Source of the DNA: Enoplolaimus lenunculus
Lineage: Eukaryota > Nematoda > Enoplea > Enoplida > Thoracostomopsidae
DNA: 64,000 nucleotides
Assembly (NCBI GenBank): GCA_030248215.1
Contig: JASANG010001572.1
Location: 1-64,000, forward strand
Direction: 5' to 3'
Part shown: positions 13,201 to 24,712 of the stretch, piece by piece
Position numbering within the stretch: the first letter of the stretch is position 1
How the letters are laid out: each line of letters opens with the position of its first letter
Notes under the pieces: model-generated
The model's database searches: none
Seen by the model: the letters and a program-made list of their open reading frames with translations, nothing else
Told to the model about the DNA's origin: nothing
Position numbers and translations under genes: made by a program

Positions 13201-16200
13201 TATGCAAAACAAAATCTTATCTATTTGTAATTTATTATCGTAAATTAGCGTGTGAACTATTCGAAATTACAACCGCAACTTTTTTTTGTTCGCGTCTAGA
13301 GACCATTTGAGACCTGTTTCAGTCGCTCTTCAATTAATACACGGTACTGAATTTACAAGCGACTGAAAATTTAATACTAGGCAATCGCGGCTTCGTTCGG
13401 TTTATGAGCCGTCGCAATAAGAGCCGCGAGTTAAAACGCGATCGCAATTGCTCATAATTCTGCTCGTAATTGTACAATATACACAGAATATTTCTTTCTA
13501 AGTACAACTTTCAGAATTGGGTTTATGTGAAATTAGTTAAACACGTGCACTGCGTATTGAACAGATGTCGAGCTAGAGTGGTTTCATTAGTAAAGTTTCG
13601 ACATTCTACGTTGATTTCGCAAGCACTCGTAAACAGGGTGCGACCGGAATTCCGGTTCCGGTAAATTTTTTGCCGGAATTAAAAATTCTGGTATTAAAAT
13701 TTGGTCGGTTTTTAATTAAGATATTTTGCTACAAAATGACGATAAAAATTAACCAGATTTCATTAGTACAGTACGCAAAAGTTGATAATCTCCAAAAATA
13801 AACCATCGAAGGTAGATTTCGCTTCCGAACTAGGGTTATTTCATCAATAATATTGAGAAAATGATAATTAATTATGATTTTTGAATTTAGATATTATGTA
13901 TTAAATTCCGTATCCATATTTTGTAGGAAGCATGACATCCGCTTCAACGCTAAGCTATTTGCTGTTTGATTTACCCGACGAATTGCTAGCGATGGTGTGG
14001 AAACAATGCGTAAGCGCTTTTTTGTATGATTATATTTTTGATCCAAAGTATTACTTTTTGCAGAAATTTGGGGATAATTTGGAGCCGTTCGTGTCTAAGT
14101 TTTAAAACCCATTAAAATGCCAGAACTTAAATCTAGTTGTTGTAGTCATTGTTCTGACATTTTGTAATTGGAGTACTATAGCTTCATTCAATTTGGTTAA
14201 TTTGATTTTGTTTGCGCTCAAAAACTCGGTTGTAACAATGGGTTTGATTCGCCGGAGCCTTTAGTTACAGTTTTTTTGCTTTTTAGCATTGCTTAATAGT
14301 TATTTTTCAAGCTTAACAAAGAATACTGTCGAATTTATGTAGTTTTGCTTCATCTGAGTTTAATAAATAAATTAAATGATTTGTTGCGATAAAGCTAAAT
14401 TTCAACTTGTTAGAATGTATTTTTCAGTGACCTGTGCTAATGTTTAATTTTAGCTTTATGGTTACTGTACTCGGTTAACTTATCATACAATGCTGTCAAC
14501 ATTGTCAAGTATGCTGGTCGTGGTGCAGCATTCTGCGCCAGATTGTAACGTTTTGTTGGAAGATTCGTTAAAATTAGCTGATTTCGTTGAACGAATCAAA
14601 AAAGATGCTAGTCAGACTGAAAATAGATTATGTACTGGCGGTAATGATGCCATAAATGACAAAATATCGCACGATGCGGTTTTACCAGATTCACTTGACT
14701 TAAGCAGCACGGCGGATGTTCATATTTTGACTGCGGCCATGATAAGGTTGGTGCATGAGGAAGTTTTATGATTTAGAACAATAGGAGCCAGGTTTTGTGT
14801 GGGGTGCGAGCTGGATTTCGATTCAAATCCGGCTTCGATTCCGGTTGCAGGCATAATCGGAATCGGAATCGTAATATTTCATCATTACTGCTCTGTGTTA
14901 TTTGAAATTATGTGCGTAGTTTGCGTGCAATTCTATTAAATTTCGTAATAACCGATGCTTATATCGGTTCTCTGCAGCGCATTTCTTATATAGGCGTGGA
15001 AATTATAAAAGTAAGCATAACGCAGAGGCGATTTCATAATAAGCGATGTTTATATCGGTTCACTGCGCGCATTTCTCATATAGCCATGGAAATTATAAAA
15101 GTAAGCATATATAACGTAGAGGCGAAACGGAAATTATATTCATGTGACGCTTACTATTTACTTATAAGACTCGGTGCGTAAAATATAGTCTTGGAATAAA
15201 TGAGAGATGTGAATAAATTGCTCTGTTGATGATGTTTATAGTTATTTGGTTGGCACTTGGTTATTGATTCCAAAATTAAAATTGTTGCATGATTTGCAAT
15301 TACACGGTCTCAATGCAATGATTTTTACGAAACAAAGTTTATTTGCATAATATGTTAGAGCGGTGCCCAAAATATGTGAGATGGGCTTTCCTACTTCTAA
15401 CTCTACTAATGTAAATAGTACGCCAAGCTTTGTTAGTTCTGTTTCACATGTTTGCTAATTGTTTTATTTCTTTGATATATTTTTTGTGACAAATAATCGT
15501 TTAAGCATTTTCTAGGGTTAACGTTAACTGTCAAACAATGACAATATCGGCAGCTTACAGCGCACTGCTTACAAATCTACAGCTTGCACATCAGTGGACA
15601 TATGAAGACGCATATCAAAGAGCGGACATAACAACATCCTTCATTCATCCTACCAAAACTGTGTTCCTTTCGCAACTGAGTGAAGTATGTTTTGATTTTG
15701 TTGAATAACAACATCCTTCATACATCCTACCAAAACGGTTTCCCTTTCGCAACTAAGTGAAGTTTGTTTTGATTTTGTTGAAACGATGAAAAGCTTTCTA
15801 CCACTTATGTCGCTTGCTTTGCAACTTGCAAACATTGGTATATATAATCAGTTTGGCGTACATAGTGCGGTATTTTCGTATCGCGCTGTAGGTTTTTTAA
15901 AACTGGATGAGGGTTTTGTTTCATACTGATCCACGGCAACGGTTATAAAAACGAACATTGATCATATATCATTAACTGAACAAAAATTAAAAAAACAAGT
16001 TGTCTAGCCAGAAAATTTTCCAATTCGAAGCAGCGCCGCACTTTGCACAGTTTCTACAGGTTTTAGGAGACCAACTTTAACCGTTTGGTAATAGAAAATC
16101 AACAAACTTTTGCTACAAAATCATTTTCCCTTGTCTACCAGTGGGCTAGTTCCTACACTTAACTAGTTCCGTGCCTTCATCTTGAATCGTACTGTCACTG

Positions 16201-19200
16201 CATGCAGTTTCAATTTAAGCCCAGGGTTTTCAGGTTCTTATAAACAACTAAGAGGAAAGTGTTAGCATTCGTTTTTACAATAATATAAAAAACTAGCTAT
16301 AGCAAACATTCTGAGTAAAAAAATTTCAAATAGTAATTTTGTGGATTTAAAAGCGTTTAGTTTTGTATTCTAGCATATCTTCATCACGTAAACCTTTGAT
16401 CTCAGTCGCTAGCGAAAGAGGGTCGTCGCGCGAGAGCGGCCGTAAACATTTTTAATTAAAAATCGACATTTTCTCGCCATTAAGTTTTGCATGTTGTTAG
16501 TGTACGCGGTTGTAGGCAAAAGAAGTTATGCTGTCACTAGTACGGAATGGTATTTCGTCGTGCATGCCAAGCATTTTGGGAAACCAAGCACTTGTTCAGC
16601 AGCGATTAAAATGGGCTGCTGGGTCGAATCCAGATGTTGGTGAAATATTGTTCAATTTTGATCGATTGTGTGATGCAAGAGTAAATTCCATAGAAGTAAG
16701 TTAATATTCGCAATCTAACTGGTTGGCGTTTAACAAATAGTGCTAATCGTTGACTGACCGCGTAACGTGTGACATAGGTACAGATAATAGAAGGTGTTAG
16801 TGCTAGTAATGGTGTGTTGTCTGAGTTTTAGTTTTAGTGTGGCATAATGATTCTGAGAACTATGATCTACTGTTTTGTTTAGCAACGGTTGTTGTATCGG
16901 TATTATAGCGCACCGTTTATGTTAAACAGAATTTTGACTACCATTAGCATGGAAGACAAATTTCATAAAACTGAGCGTCTTAAAACAAAAACGTGGTTGT
17001 TCTGTGAAAAGAAAATTTGCATGCAGATTGTTGTGCCTTCGCGTTCTTTTGCACATTACACAAATCCGGCTGACTAGTTTTTATTATAGACGACAAACGA
17101 TTTATTGAAAGAGCTGGCGCATATATGTGTAACGATCAGTCGTTTTGAGGAATATTGCGACCCAAGTGGTTTTGCATCTGCACATGAAACTGACGTGTTA
17201 AAAAGTTCGATTTCACAGTAAGAATATTTGCGTTATACTTACGCCGGAATTGTCGTCGCTTTGCATTTTACACTTTATAAGTTCATTAAAAATTCTGTCA
17301 CGAAAGCTGTGTGGTTATTTTGTTGTGTGATGCAAAAGATTTCTAACTGCAGGTACTATGGAAGTGTATATGTCGTAGCCCAAGGCGTAATTCAACCCAA
17401 TTAAAATTTGGGCTATCCCAATTCCGAATTATGCTTGTCCAGAACGGAATTACGACTTGGGCTAGCCCACGGCACAGTTCTTTTTCTGCTACAAGTGCGC
17501 GTCTTGTGATTGGTTGGAATCAAGCTGGATTACGGCTACGAAGTAACCAATCAAAAAAGGATCAGTTTTATCAGTCATAATTCCGCTTAAACATGCCCTT
17601 GTCGTAATTCCGCTTTGGACTAGCCCAATTTGGAATTGGGCTAATTTACGACTTAGGCTGCGACGTATATTCCTCAGCATGATTTGAAAAACACAACAAG
17701 ATAAGTACCTTTCGGTGTTTTCTAAATGTGATGTATTTGCAGGTTTTACGAAGCGCTTCAATTGAAAGAGAACTGTCAGGTGTCTGTATCACTAGTTGAA
17801 GAAAGTCTGCTCACTCGCAAGGTTTGTCTGCTGCATTAAGCTTATTGGAGATTTGCTGCTTATTTTGGCAAGTGAGCCCATATATTGCAATCGAGCCCAG
17901 GTATTTTCCTTAAAATTCGTGGTAAATATGTTTGAATTTGAAGTGATACGCACAATTCTGAAAAGCTTCATCAGCATTATATGGAGTAAAATGTTATCGT
18001 GTCGTTATGCAATCACAATCACTCGCATGCTTGCCCCAAATTTTAAGTTATAAAAATGGAAAAGCTATGTATATCTGTTGTGGAACTAATTTATTAGAAA
18101 ATCATCAAACATTTGTATAGAAAGTGACTTAATAACACCAACGACAACTTGGGATTTTAAAATAAGGAAAATTTTAGGCCTGTCGACCTTAAACGCTAGG
18201 GATGTGCCGATTAATCGGCATCGGTAATACTCGACATCGATAATAATTGGCACTTTTTCAGTATCGGCTTCGCTACTGCAAAAAAACTTGCTGACTCTTT
18301 GCCGATATTTTTTGCACATAGCAGTCAGTTGGACGCTCTCAATTTCGGAGTATATCAGTATGTCTGATCGGGGAAACTCTTTCTTCTCTTGCGTTCATGT
18401 TTGAAAAAATTACTTAAAATGAACAGTTCTCATGAAAATATATTCTTTTAGGATCCTTAAAGTTTAAGTCTTAGTATTTATAATAATGTAATGTTGTATC
18501 CTACTTGTTCTTTAAGGATCGTGTAATAAAATTTAAAATTGGAATCGCCATAAGTATTAGCATATTTTAGAAATAATAAGCGGTATAGGCATCGGCAAAA
18601 TTTTTTTATCGGCACATCCCTAGTAAAGGCCTTGCTTGGAATTGGTGATGAGGTTCGAAAATGTTTTTATTACACTTCCGCATGTGCTTTATACAAACAC
18701 TTGGAAAGGAAAACCGGTGCTCTGAGAAGGCGATATTCCATCGGTCCCCGTCATCTTTAAGGTTGAAATCGTCAGTGCTATCGTTCTGTGGATACTATAA
18801 TTTGAAAATGTAATGAGTTGTTTTAGCCCATAGATTTAACGTTGCCTGATGCTGCGGTGAACGCTGACTGGCTAACTTCACTGCTAAACGACCTTGACGA
18901 ACAAAGTGCAATCAAAGAACGAGACGTTGCTGAAGCGACAACGTTGCTCAGCCGTCGAAATGCAACACTGCTTGCACAAGCACATGCCACACGACACATT
19001 CTTGGCGCGCATCATAAGATTATGGTCGAATTGCGGAGTGTGATCAAACTGTTGGCGAAAGTCAGTGTATAAAATGAGTAGGGATGTGGTGATTATAATC
19101 GGCTTCGGTAGTCTGAACTTTTCGTGAGTATCGGTATCGCCAGGTATGTGTTGATTAATCGGCTTCGGTACTCGGCACTATTCGTGAGTGTCGGCATCTC

Positions 19201-22200
19201 TATTAGCTCGACAAGAAATTGCCCATTCTTTGCCGGCACTTTTTGCACTCTGTAGTGCGTTGAAATGGCTTCAATTTTACTTGCTGGTTTATATCAGCGT
19301 GTTTGATCATAAAAATGTGAGGTCTGTTGCAGTTGAGTTTAAAAAATTGGTTGAAATGAACTGCTATTAAAAAGGTTTAGTCCTGTACTGTCACCTTTGT
19401 CTATGGCTATATGGATTAAAACCGTGTTATTATTGAGTGAAGATTTTTTGCGGATTTGTATATGGTATACTGAAAATTGTATATAATAACGATTTGGTAT
19501 TTTGCTGATAAACACAAAAAATCAAAGCACTAAACGCTTTCACGGGAGGCTGTAAAATAAGTTTCAGCTTTGCTGCCGTTTATACTTCGGATGTCATTGA
19601 TGATTTATTCTTCACAGTATTGCGAAAGCTAATAAAAGTCTTCAAAATTGACTTAGCTGTTGCAAAGTTTTACCTGACAACGCAATAATAATTGTTAATG
19701 TAATAATTAACATTAAATAAGTAATATTCATTTATTGGTTTAAACGTTTATAAACAATTTATGCAGATTCCTCGCACCCAAAAAACCTTCAGTAACCATA
19801 ACAAATTGGTGAAAAATATTGTAAAAAGTTTTAATTTATACTATGCTAGTATGCAAATTAGCTATTAGTTAACTATTCAATTATCGGTTTTGAAGATTTA
19901 TAGACAATGTATGCAGATTCCCCGAGCCCAAAAACCTTTTAGTACTAAATTACATTGCTGGTAACCGTAATAATTAGTGGAATAACTTATCCAGTCGTAG
20001 TGGGACTACACTTATTGAGCGGAGCTCGAACATACGTAAGCTATTAAGGTAATATGCAAATTAGTTATTAGCTAACTCTTCATTTATCGGTTTTGGAGGT
20101 TTATAAGCAATTTCCTCAGGTTCCTCGCACCCAAAAAACCTTCAGCCACCCTAATAATTATTGGAATAATTTAAAAAGTCCTAATTTTGTCTCGTCAATT
20201 AAGCAAATATGCAAATTATCTATTAGCTAACTTCGATAATCTGCTTTTAAAGGTTTGTAGACAATTTATTCAGGTTCCTCGCACTCGAAAAACCATTATT
20301 GCTGAAATTAGATTGCTTGTAACCCTAATAGTTTGTGAAACATTGTAAAAACGCCTAATTTAGGCTTATCAATTATGCTTATATGCAAATTATCAATTAG
20401 CTAACTACTCAATTATCGGTTTTAGACGTTTGTAAACAATTTATTCAGATTCCTCGCACCAAAAAACCTAAAGTAAACCCTAATTATTGAAATAATTTAT
20501 AAAGTCCTAATTTTGTCTTGTCAATTAAGCTAATATGCAAATTAGTTATTAGCTAACTATTCAATTATCGGTTTTGAATATTTCTAAACAATTTATTCAA
20601 AATCCTCGCACCTAAAAACCCTTTAGTGCCGAAATTATATTGCTTTTAACCTTAATAATTAGTGAAATATTGTAAAAAGTCCTAATTTAGGCTTATAAAC
20701 TATGCTTATATGCAAATTATCAATTAGGTAACTGCTCAGTTATCGGTTTTGGAGGTTTGTAAACAGTCTACACAGATTCATCGCCCGAAAAACCTTTTAG
20801 TGCTAAAATTAGATTGCTTCTAACTGTGAATAATTAGTGAAATGTTGAAATGTTGTGGAAAGTCCTAATTTAGGCTTAATTTAATTAATTATGCAAATTA
20901 ACCTGTAGCTAATAAACGGCTTAAAATTTTAAAACCCCAATGCGAGGTTAACACCCCAGGATAATTGGCTTTCAAACAAAAACAGTTTATCAAAATCGGA
21001 TGAGCCGTTCCTGAGATTCTTTTCGGACGGACGTACGGACGGACGGACATCCACCTTTCGACCCCCAAGTACAAAACATAAAACGCTTCGCGAAACACCG
21101 AGCTTCGCTCGGAGTTTCGCTTCGCTCAAAAAGTCCCAATTTAGGTTTAACCAATAATGCAAATTAGCCTGTATCTAATAAACGGCTTAAAATTTTAAAA
21201 TACTAATGCGAGGTTACCCCAGGATGCTAGACTTTCAAACAAAAAAGTTTAGCAAAATCGGTTCAGCGGTTCCTGAGATTCTTTTCGGACGGACGGAAGA
21301 CGGACATCCAGCTTTCGACCCCCGAGCACGAAATATATACACGGTCCTGTGGAGCTGATCCCTAACTGGCTGCACCCACCAGTGGGTGCTTGCAATTGCA
21401 CGTTTGTTATTACAGTTGTACGTTTGTTATTACGACCTACAACTGTTTGCGGCCGGTTATTATTTGGCGGTATAAATTTCGCCGGTTGAGCAAATTTTAT
21501 TATAAAAATTTCAACTCTGGCAATTCTACATTTTCATACAACTTTCTTGTTCTAAAACTATAAACTAAACTTCATTAATTTGGTTTTTTGTATATTTTTT
21601 ATTGATAAATTCGCGGAATTTTATATCCTCATTACCATAGAAGTTTAATTCCGTCAAAATTTGATTCCTTTCAGAATTATACCGCCAAATAAATTATTTA
21701 TTACTTATTTAATGTTAATTGTTACATTATCAATTATTATTGTGTTGTCAGCTGCTGTATACATTATGGCACATCGTTCGCGCAGTATATCTCGGGAACA
21801 ATGGAAAATGTCGCCGGATACAAGGAAAAGGCATCTGGACGATAAAATTGGTCAATCATATTTTGTGTGTATATATATGGGCTTTATAATTACAGCATGA
21901 GCAAGTTGACAACGATGCGTCAATTCAGCAACCAGCAACATCAGGAAATACCCGGCGATTTACAATATATGTTGCCAAATACAAAGAATTTTCTGAACAG
22001 ATTGCAGCCGCAATCAAAAGTGTCGGTTCATTGAGTCCGACGGATGCGGACATTGCTGGAATATTAAAAGAAATCGTTGCAGTTGCTAATAAAATTGACT
22101 TGTGAGTTTGTTTTGTTAAAATATCACAGTGTCTAGTATATTTTTAATGTCACTTTGAAAGCATTTTTCTCAACATTAAGGTATTGTGTTTTGGTTTGTT

Positions 22201-23975
22201 TAATGTTACTTTGAAAATAGTGCAAGTGGTCAAGTTTTGCGCAGGCCGCGAGTTATATGAACAGGGGTCGACCGGATATTAATTTTACCGGAACTGGAGC
22301 CAGATAATAAGTTTTGCACCAGAATAGGGGCCGGATGTTAACCGGATATAGGATAAAATTTGTGCACTGTTGGAAGTTTCTGATGCTGAACGAGAGTAGC
22401 ACTTTGCAGGCTGCGTAACAGTTTTAAATGCCTTTTCCCTAGAAGGTTTTCAAATTGTGTGGAGTGTTCTTGAAATAGTCTCATGACTCTTGTGCGATAT
22501 TTTACAATTATATTAATTATGAAAGATACAAAAACTTTATATTGCATGATGCTCAGAATGGTGTAGCCGGTTGAGGGTGGTTTAGGAGATAAAACCTTTT
22601 TTCGTGTAAATTCAGGATTTATGACGGTTTGTTCATACTCAACAAGCCCAACGATTCTGGTTCTTCAAATAAAACGGATGATACTGGTTAGTATTACTTA
22701 ATTCATGTTGTCCTGTCGTGACAGTAGTGCCGAAGCATTCTAACTTTTGAACGTATTTTGGACACTGTGCTATAGGGCTGTTTTTGCAAAATAATTAATG
22801 TTGGTCGATTGTGAAGTCGCTGCCGTTGTTGTTTCCTGCTATGAATATCTTGACCATAGGTAAATTGAATTTTTAAGCTTATGTCGCTACGGTGTTTGGA
22901 GCAACGGAACACTATACTACCGCTGTATTCGAAGTGAAGCGGCTGTGCATAGTAAACGTCCGTAACGAAAACTCCATACTCTAACCGATAATTTGTAGTC
23001 GGGATTTGTAGGGTAAATCGCGTATCAAGAATTTTTCTGTATAAATAAATAAGATGCATATTTTAATTGGCGTTAAGTACGCGTAAAGGAGTAACTGAAA
23101 TTTAGTTGCTTCAAATCGCGCATTGCTTGCGTAGTACATTGTCTACACAAAAGTGTAATGTTTTTAGCAAACAGCTCTGACGAAACCAGTAACACCACAG
23201 CTGTAGAAGAGGAACTTAGAAGAATGATGTTGGAAGGTGTGAAATCATGGCTTTACATAATATGGATAATACAAAATCCTGTGCATAACGTGTACCTAAT
23301 CATGTTGAGCCGTTTGTTTCCGTTTTGATCTCTGACCGTTCAATAATTTTTGACATTTTTGAAATTGTCTGCTCCCAGTCGCAACAAATTTAACTTATGT
23401 GTCTATTTTTTAACCTGTTATGTTGGTTGATTTTGAATAATTAACTTACTAAACGCAATTCTCGAACAATAATTGTGGAAACGTCATACGCTTTTTGTAT
23501 ATTTTTAGATAATGAAAGTGGCAGAAATGTTGCTACTGATGGTGTAGACGCAGAAACCAATGTACAAGCGATTAATGTGTTGAAAAGAATTAAGCAAAAA
23601 CTTGATGGTCGGGACCCAGAACCAACGAAATGTCTGGCTGTGAAGGAACAGGTACAATCTGTCATTCATTGGTTATATGTAGCTCTATTTTCAATCTGCG
23701 AATAGACTATGCTTCAGTTAAGTCGTGTATATTGGTGTACTTTGAACTGAATCAAGTAACGTAAATAGTCCCCTAAACAGAAGTAATATATACGTGTTAT
23801 TTTCTGCGTTAACCCGAATAGTTTAAAGTAAAATATATCCTTTTTATTTTCGTTGTTGCACAACAAGACTATATTCATAGATGTTGAAAAATTGCAGGCG
23901 AATTACATTATTCAACAAGCAATGGATATCGATAACCTTGCCCTTATGTACGAGGGATGGACCGCCTGGGTCTGA
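7274..23975 (+). CDS. SMG1: SMG1 (PI3K-like kinase of nonsense-mediated decay), 3' half of gene
   Basis: SMG1 phosphorylates UPF1 in nonsense-mediated mRNA decay. I mapped 22 exons with GT..AG ends and matching phases: 7274-7366, 7527-7700, 7992-8091, 8461-8592, 9553-9874, 10847-11266, 11656-11954, 12190-12337, 12621-12772, 13070-13175, 13927-14009, 14454-14746, 15516-15684, 16516-16695, 17090-17217, 17743-17821, 18827-19060, 21896-22101, 22616-22686, 23168-23236, 23509-23651, 23898-23975. They encode about 1,225 residues. From memory of human SMG1, these match the long helical region after the kinase domain: FLQKAGQHQLIAQ, QQRLKWAAGSNP, and VLKRIKQKLDGRDPEP just before the FATC tail NLALMYEGWTAWV. 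The first exon begins inside a codon, so the gene starts upstream; no kinase motif is visible in the window. The exon 12621-12772 donor (ATG/GTCGGT) is weak, and a 27-nt microexon at 14062-14088 (KFGDNLEPF) may also be used. Confidence 0.93.
10360..10800 (-). repeat. Octamer-repeat family, inverse orientation
   Basis: It contains GACGGACGG-like sequence, an AGCTTCGCTC hairpin and two copies of AAGCTAATATGCAAA (inverse strand), the same parts as the larger array at 19740-21350. Lies in a SMG1 intron. Confidence 0.65.
12400..12500 (-). mobile_element. Short hAT-like fragment in a SMG1 intron
   Basis: It ends in GTCGCACCCTG and contains TTACCGGTTACCGGATAAC, matching the CAGGGTG(C/T)(A/G)ACCGG family in inverse orientation. 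Confidence 0.4.
13634..13720 (+). mobile_element. hAT-like left end in a SMG1 intron
   Basis: The stretch begins CAGGGTGCGACCGGAATTCC and continues with TTCCGGTAAATTTTT. No right end was found. Confidence 0.4.
14943..15127. repeat. ~90-bp tandem duplication in a SMG1 intron
   Basis: Two adjacent units share CGATG(C/T)TTATATCGGTTC and GGAAATTATAAAAGTAAGCA and end in (G)CAGAGGCG / GTAGAGGCG. Confidence 0.75.
15628..15781 (+). repeat. 77-bp tandem duplication across a SMG1 exon end
   Basis: Units 15628-15704 and 15705-15781 both read ATAACAACATCCTTCAT or its near match, then the exon end CGCAACT(G/A)AGTGAA and intron start. The first unit keeps a good donor (GTATGT); the second has GTTTGT. Confidence 0.85.
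17366..17669. mobile_element. MITE with TATGTCGTAGCCCAAG ends
   Basis: A ~300-bp element in a SMG1 intron. Left TATATGTCGTAGCCCAAGGC is matched in inverse by right CTTAGGCTGCGACGTATA. Both ends carry the TTGGGCTA / TAGCCCAA word several times. Likely TA or TATA target duplication. Confidence 0.65.
18197..18622. mobile_element. hAT-type MITE, TAGGGATGTGCCGAT ends
   Basis: The ends TAGGGATGTGCCGATTAATC and TATCGGCACATCCCTA are inverted. The 8 bp on either side (TTAAACGC and GTAAAGGC) match at six positions, as expected for an aged hAT target duplication. Lies in a SMG1 intron; no transposase. Confidence 0.75.
19078..19380 (+). mobile_element. Partial copies of the TAGGGATG hAT-type MITE
   Basis: Two tandem left-end-like pieces (TAGGGATGTGGTGATTATAA and AGGTATGTGTTGATTAATCG) are followed by shared internal sequence (TTTGCCGGCACTTTTTGCAC, GTTTGATCA). 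It starts about 17 bp after the splice donor of the 18827-19060 exon. Confidence 0.6.
19740..21350 (+). repeat. Array of ATGCAAAT-octamer repeats in SMG1 intron
   Basis: Six to eight diverged units, spaced about 150-200 bp, each carry ATGCAAATTA followed by (T)TAGCTAACT and usually ATTATCGGTTTT, and CCTCGCACCCAAAAAACC. The right end has AAAATCGG, CCTGAGATTCTTTTCGGACG, (GGAC)n and a GCTTCGC hairpin, present twice (near 20990-21120 and 21250-21330). ATGCAAAT is the POU-domain octamer. Confidence 0.8.
22263..22350 (+). mobile_element. hAT-like fragment (CAGGGGTCGACCGGATA)
   Basis: The stretch begins CAGGGGTCGACCGGATATTA and contains ACCGGAACTGG and TTAACCGGATATAGG, resembling the CAGGGTGCGACCGG family. 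Lies in a SMG1 intron. Confidence 0.4.
23898..23975 (+). CDS. SMG1: Last SMG1 exon, FATC domain
   Basis: This exon encodes 25 residues and a TGA stop. Together with the previous exon (…CLAVKEQ) it gives the FATC motif shared by PI3K-like kinases, ending MYEGWTAWV. The acceptor is TTGCAG/GCG at phase 0. The invariant GW..W pattern is intact, so the C-terminus looks functional. Confidence 0.93.
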   Translation, partial: ANYIIQQAMDIDNLALMYEGWTAWV

Positions 23976-24259
23976 TAGCAATCATCGATACCTCCGTATG
24001 AAACGGAGAATGGGTTTTACATCCTGTCTGGGAGGCCTGGTCAAACCGGTGTGTTTGCAAAATGGCTCTCTCATAGCGTTCTTGCTCGCTTTGTTCAGCC
24101 TTATCAAAGGCTAATTCCGGTTGCATGCAACCACCTGTGATGCTGGTGGTGGCAGTAAGCCATTGTGTAGTAGTCTGGCGTCGCTGCAGCTTTGATGCTG
24201 TAATATCTGTCGCTGGGTCTCATTAGGTTTTTGTGCCTCTGTTGCGAAAGCCGTTGCAG

Positions 24260-24712
24260 CAAAAAAGCCCTACTTGGTGTTCTTGTCCATGTGTTGCGCG
24301 ATCGAGTTAGTATTGAATTGCGGCACCTATGTTTCAAGCAATTGGGCCGCGCTTTACGCCGAGGAAAGGCGATTTCAAGGAAAATGGTATTGTTTAAATA
24401 TTATGTGTGAACATTTTAGTGGAAGTAAAATGTTAATGCACGAAGTTTGCATTATTTAGTACCAACTCCATGAGCTTGGAAGCAATCCTTACAAAGATGT
24501 GAGCTTTAAGGGCATCAATGACGTAAGTTATTTGTCTAGCTGTGTAAACGGAATTTTTAAGAATGACGCATAGATGTAGAATTCTTGACTGTATATTGCG
24601 ATACTGTTACAGGCATAAGTTTTAATCAGTTAAATTTTAAATGTTCCAATCACTTAATGGTGGTTGTGCTGTTTCTTGATCAATTTGATGCTTGCAGCGT
24701 ATTATATTATGA
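24260..24712 (+). CDS. Unidentified gene just downstream of SMG1 (3' exons)
   Basis: I do not recognise this protein. Exon 24260-24386 follows an acceptor CGTTGCAG and reads ALLGVLVHVLRDRVSIEL, then a basic stretch RALRRGKAISRKM. It ends at GTATTG, in phase with exon 24460-24522 (YQLHELGSNPYKDVSFKG then IND), which has a strong GAC/GTAAGT donor. A possible last exon, 24698-24712, adds RIIL and a stop. The block is GC-richer than its surroundings and stays open across the splice, which suggests coding sequence. It lies about 285 bp after the SMG1 stop on the same strand, so it could be an operon-like downstream gene or an unannotated 3' extension. The start exon was not found. Confidence 0.4.

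Noticed and set aside
16882-17077. Possible extra SMG1 exon (QRLLYRYYSAPFML…)
   Set aside because: The exons on either side join in phase without it and align with the recalled human sequence across the junction.
22703-23059. 118-aa minus-strand frame in a SMG1 intron
   Set aside because: No recognisable motif, no splice context, and it lies between two firm SMG1 exons.
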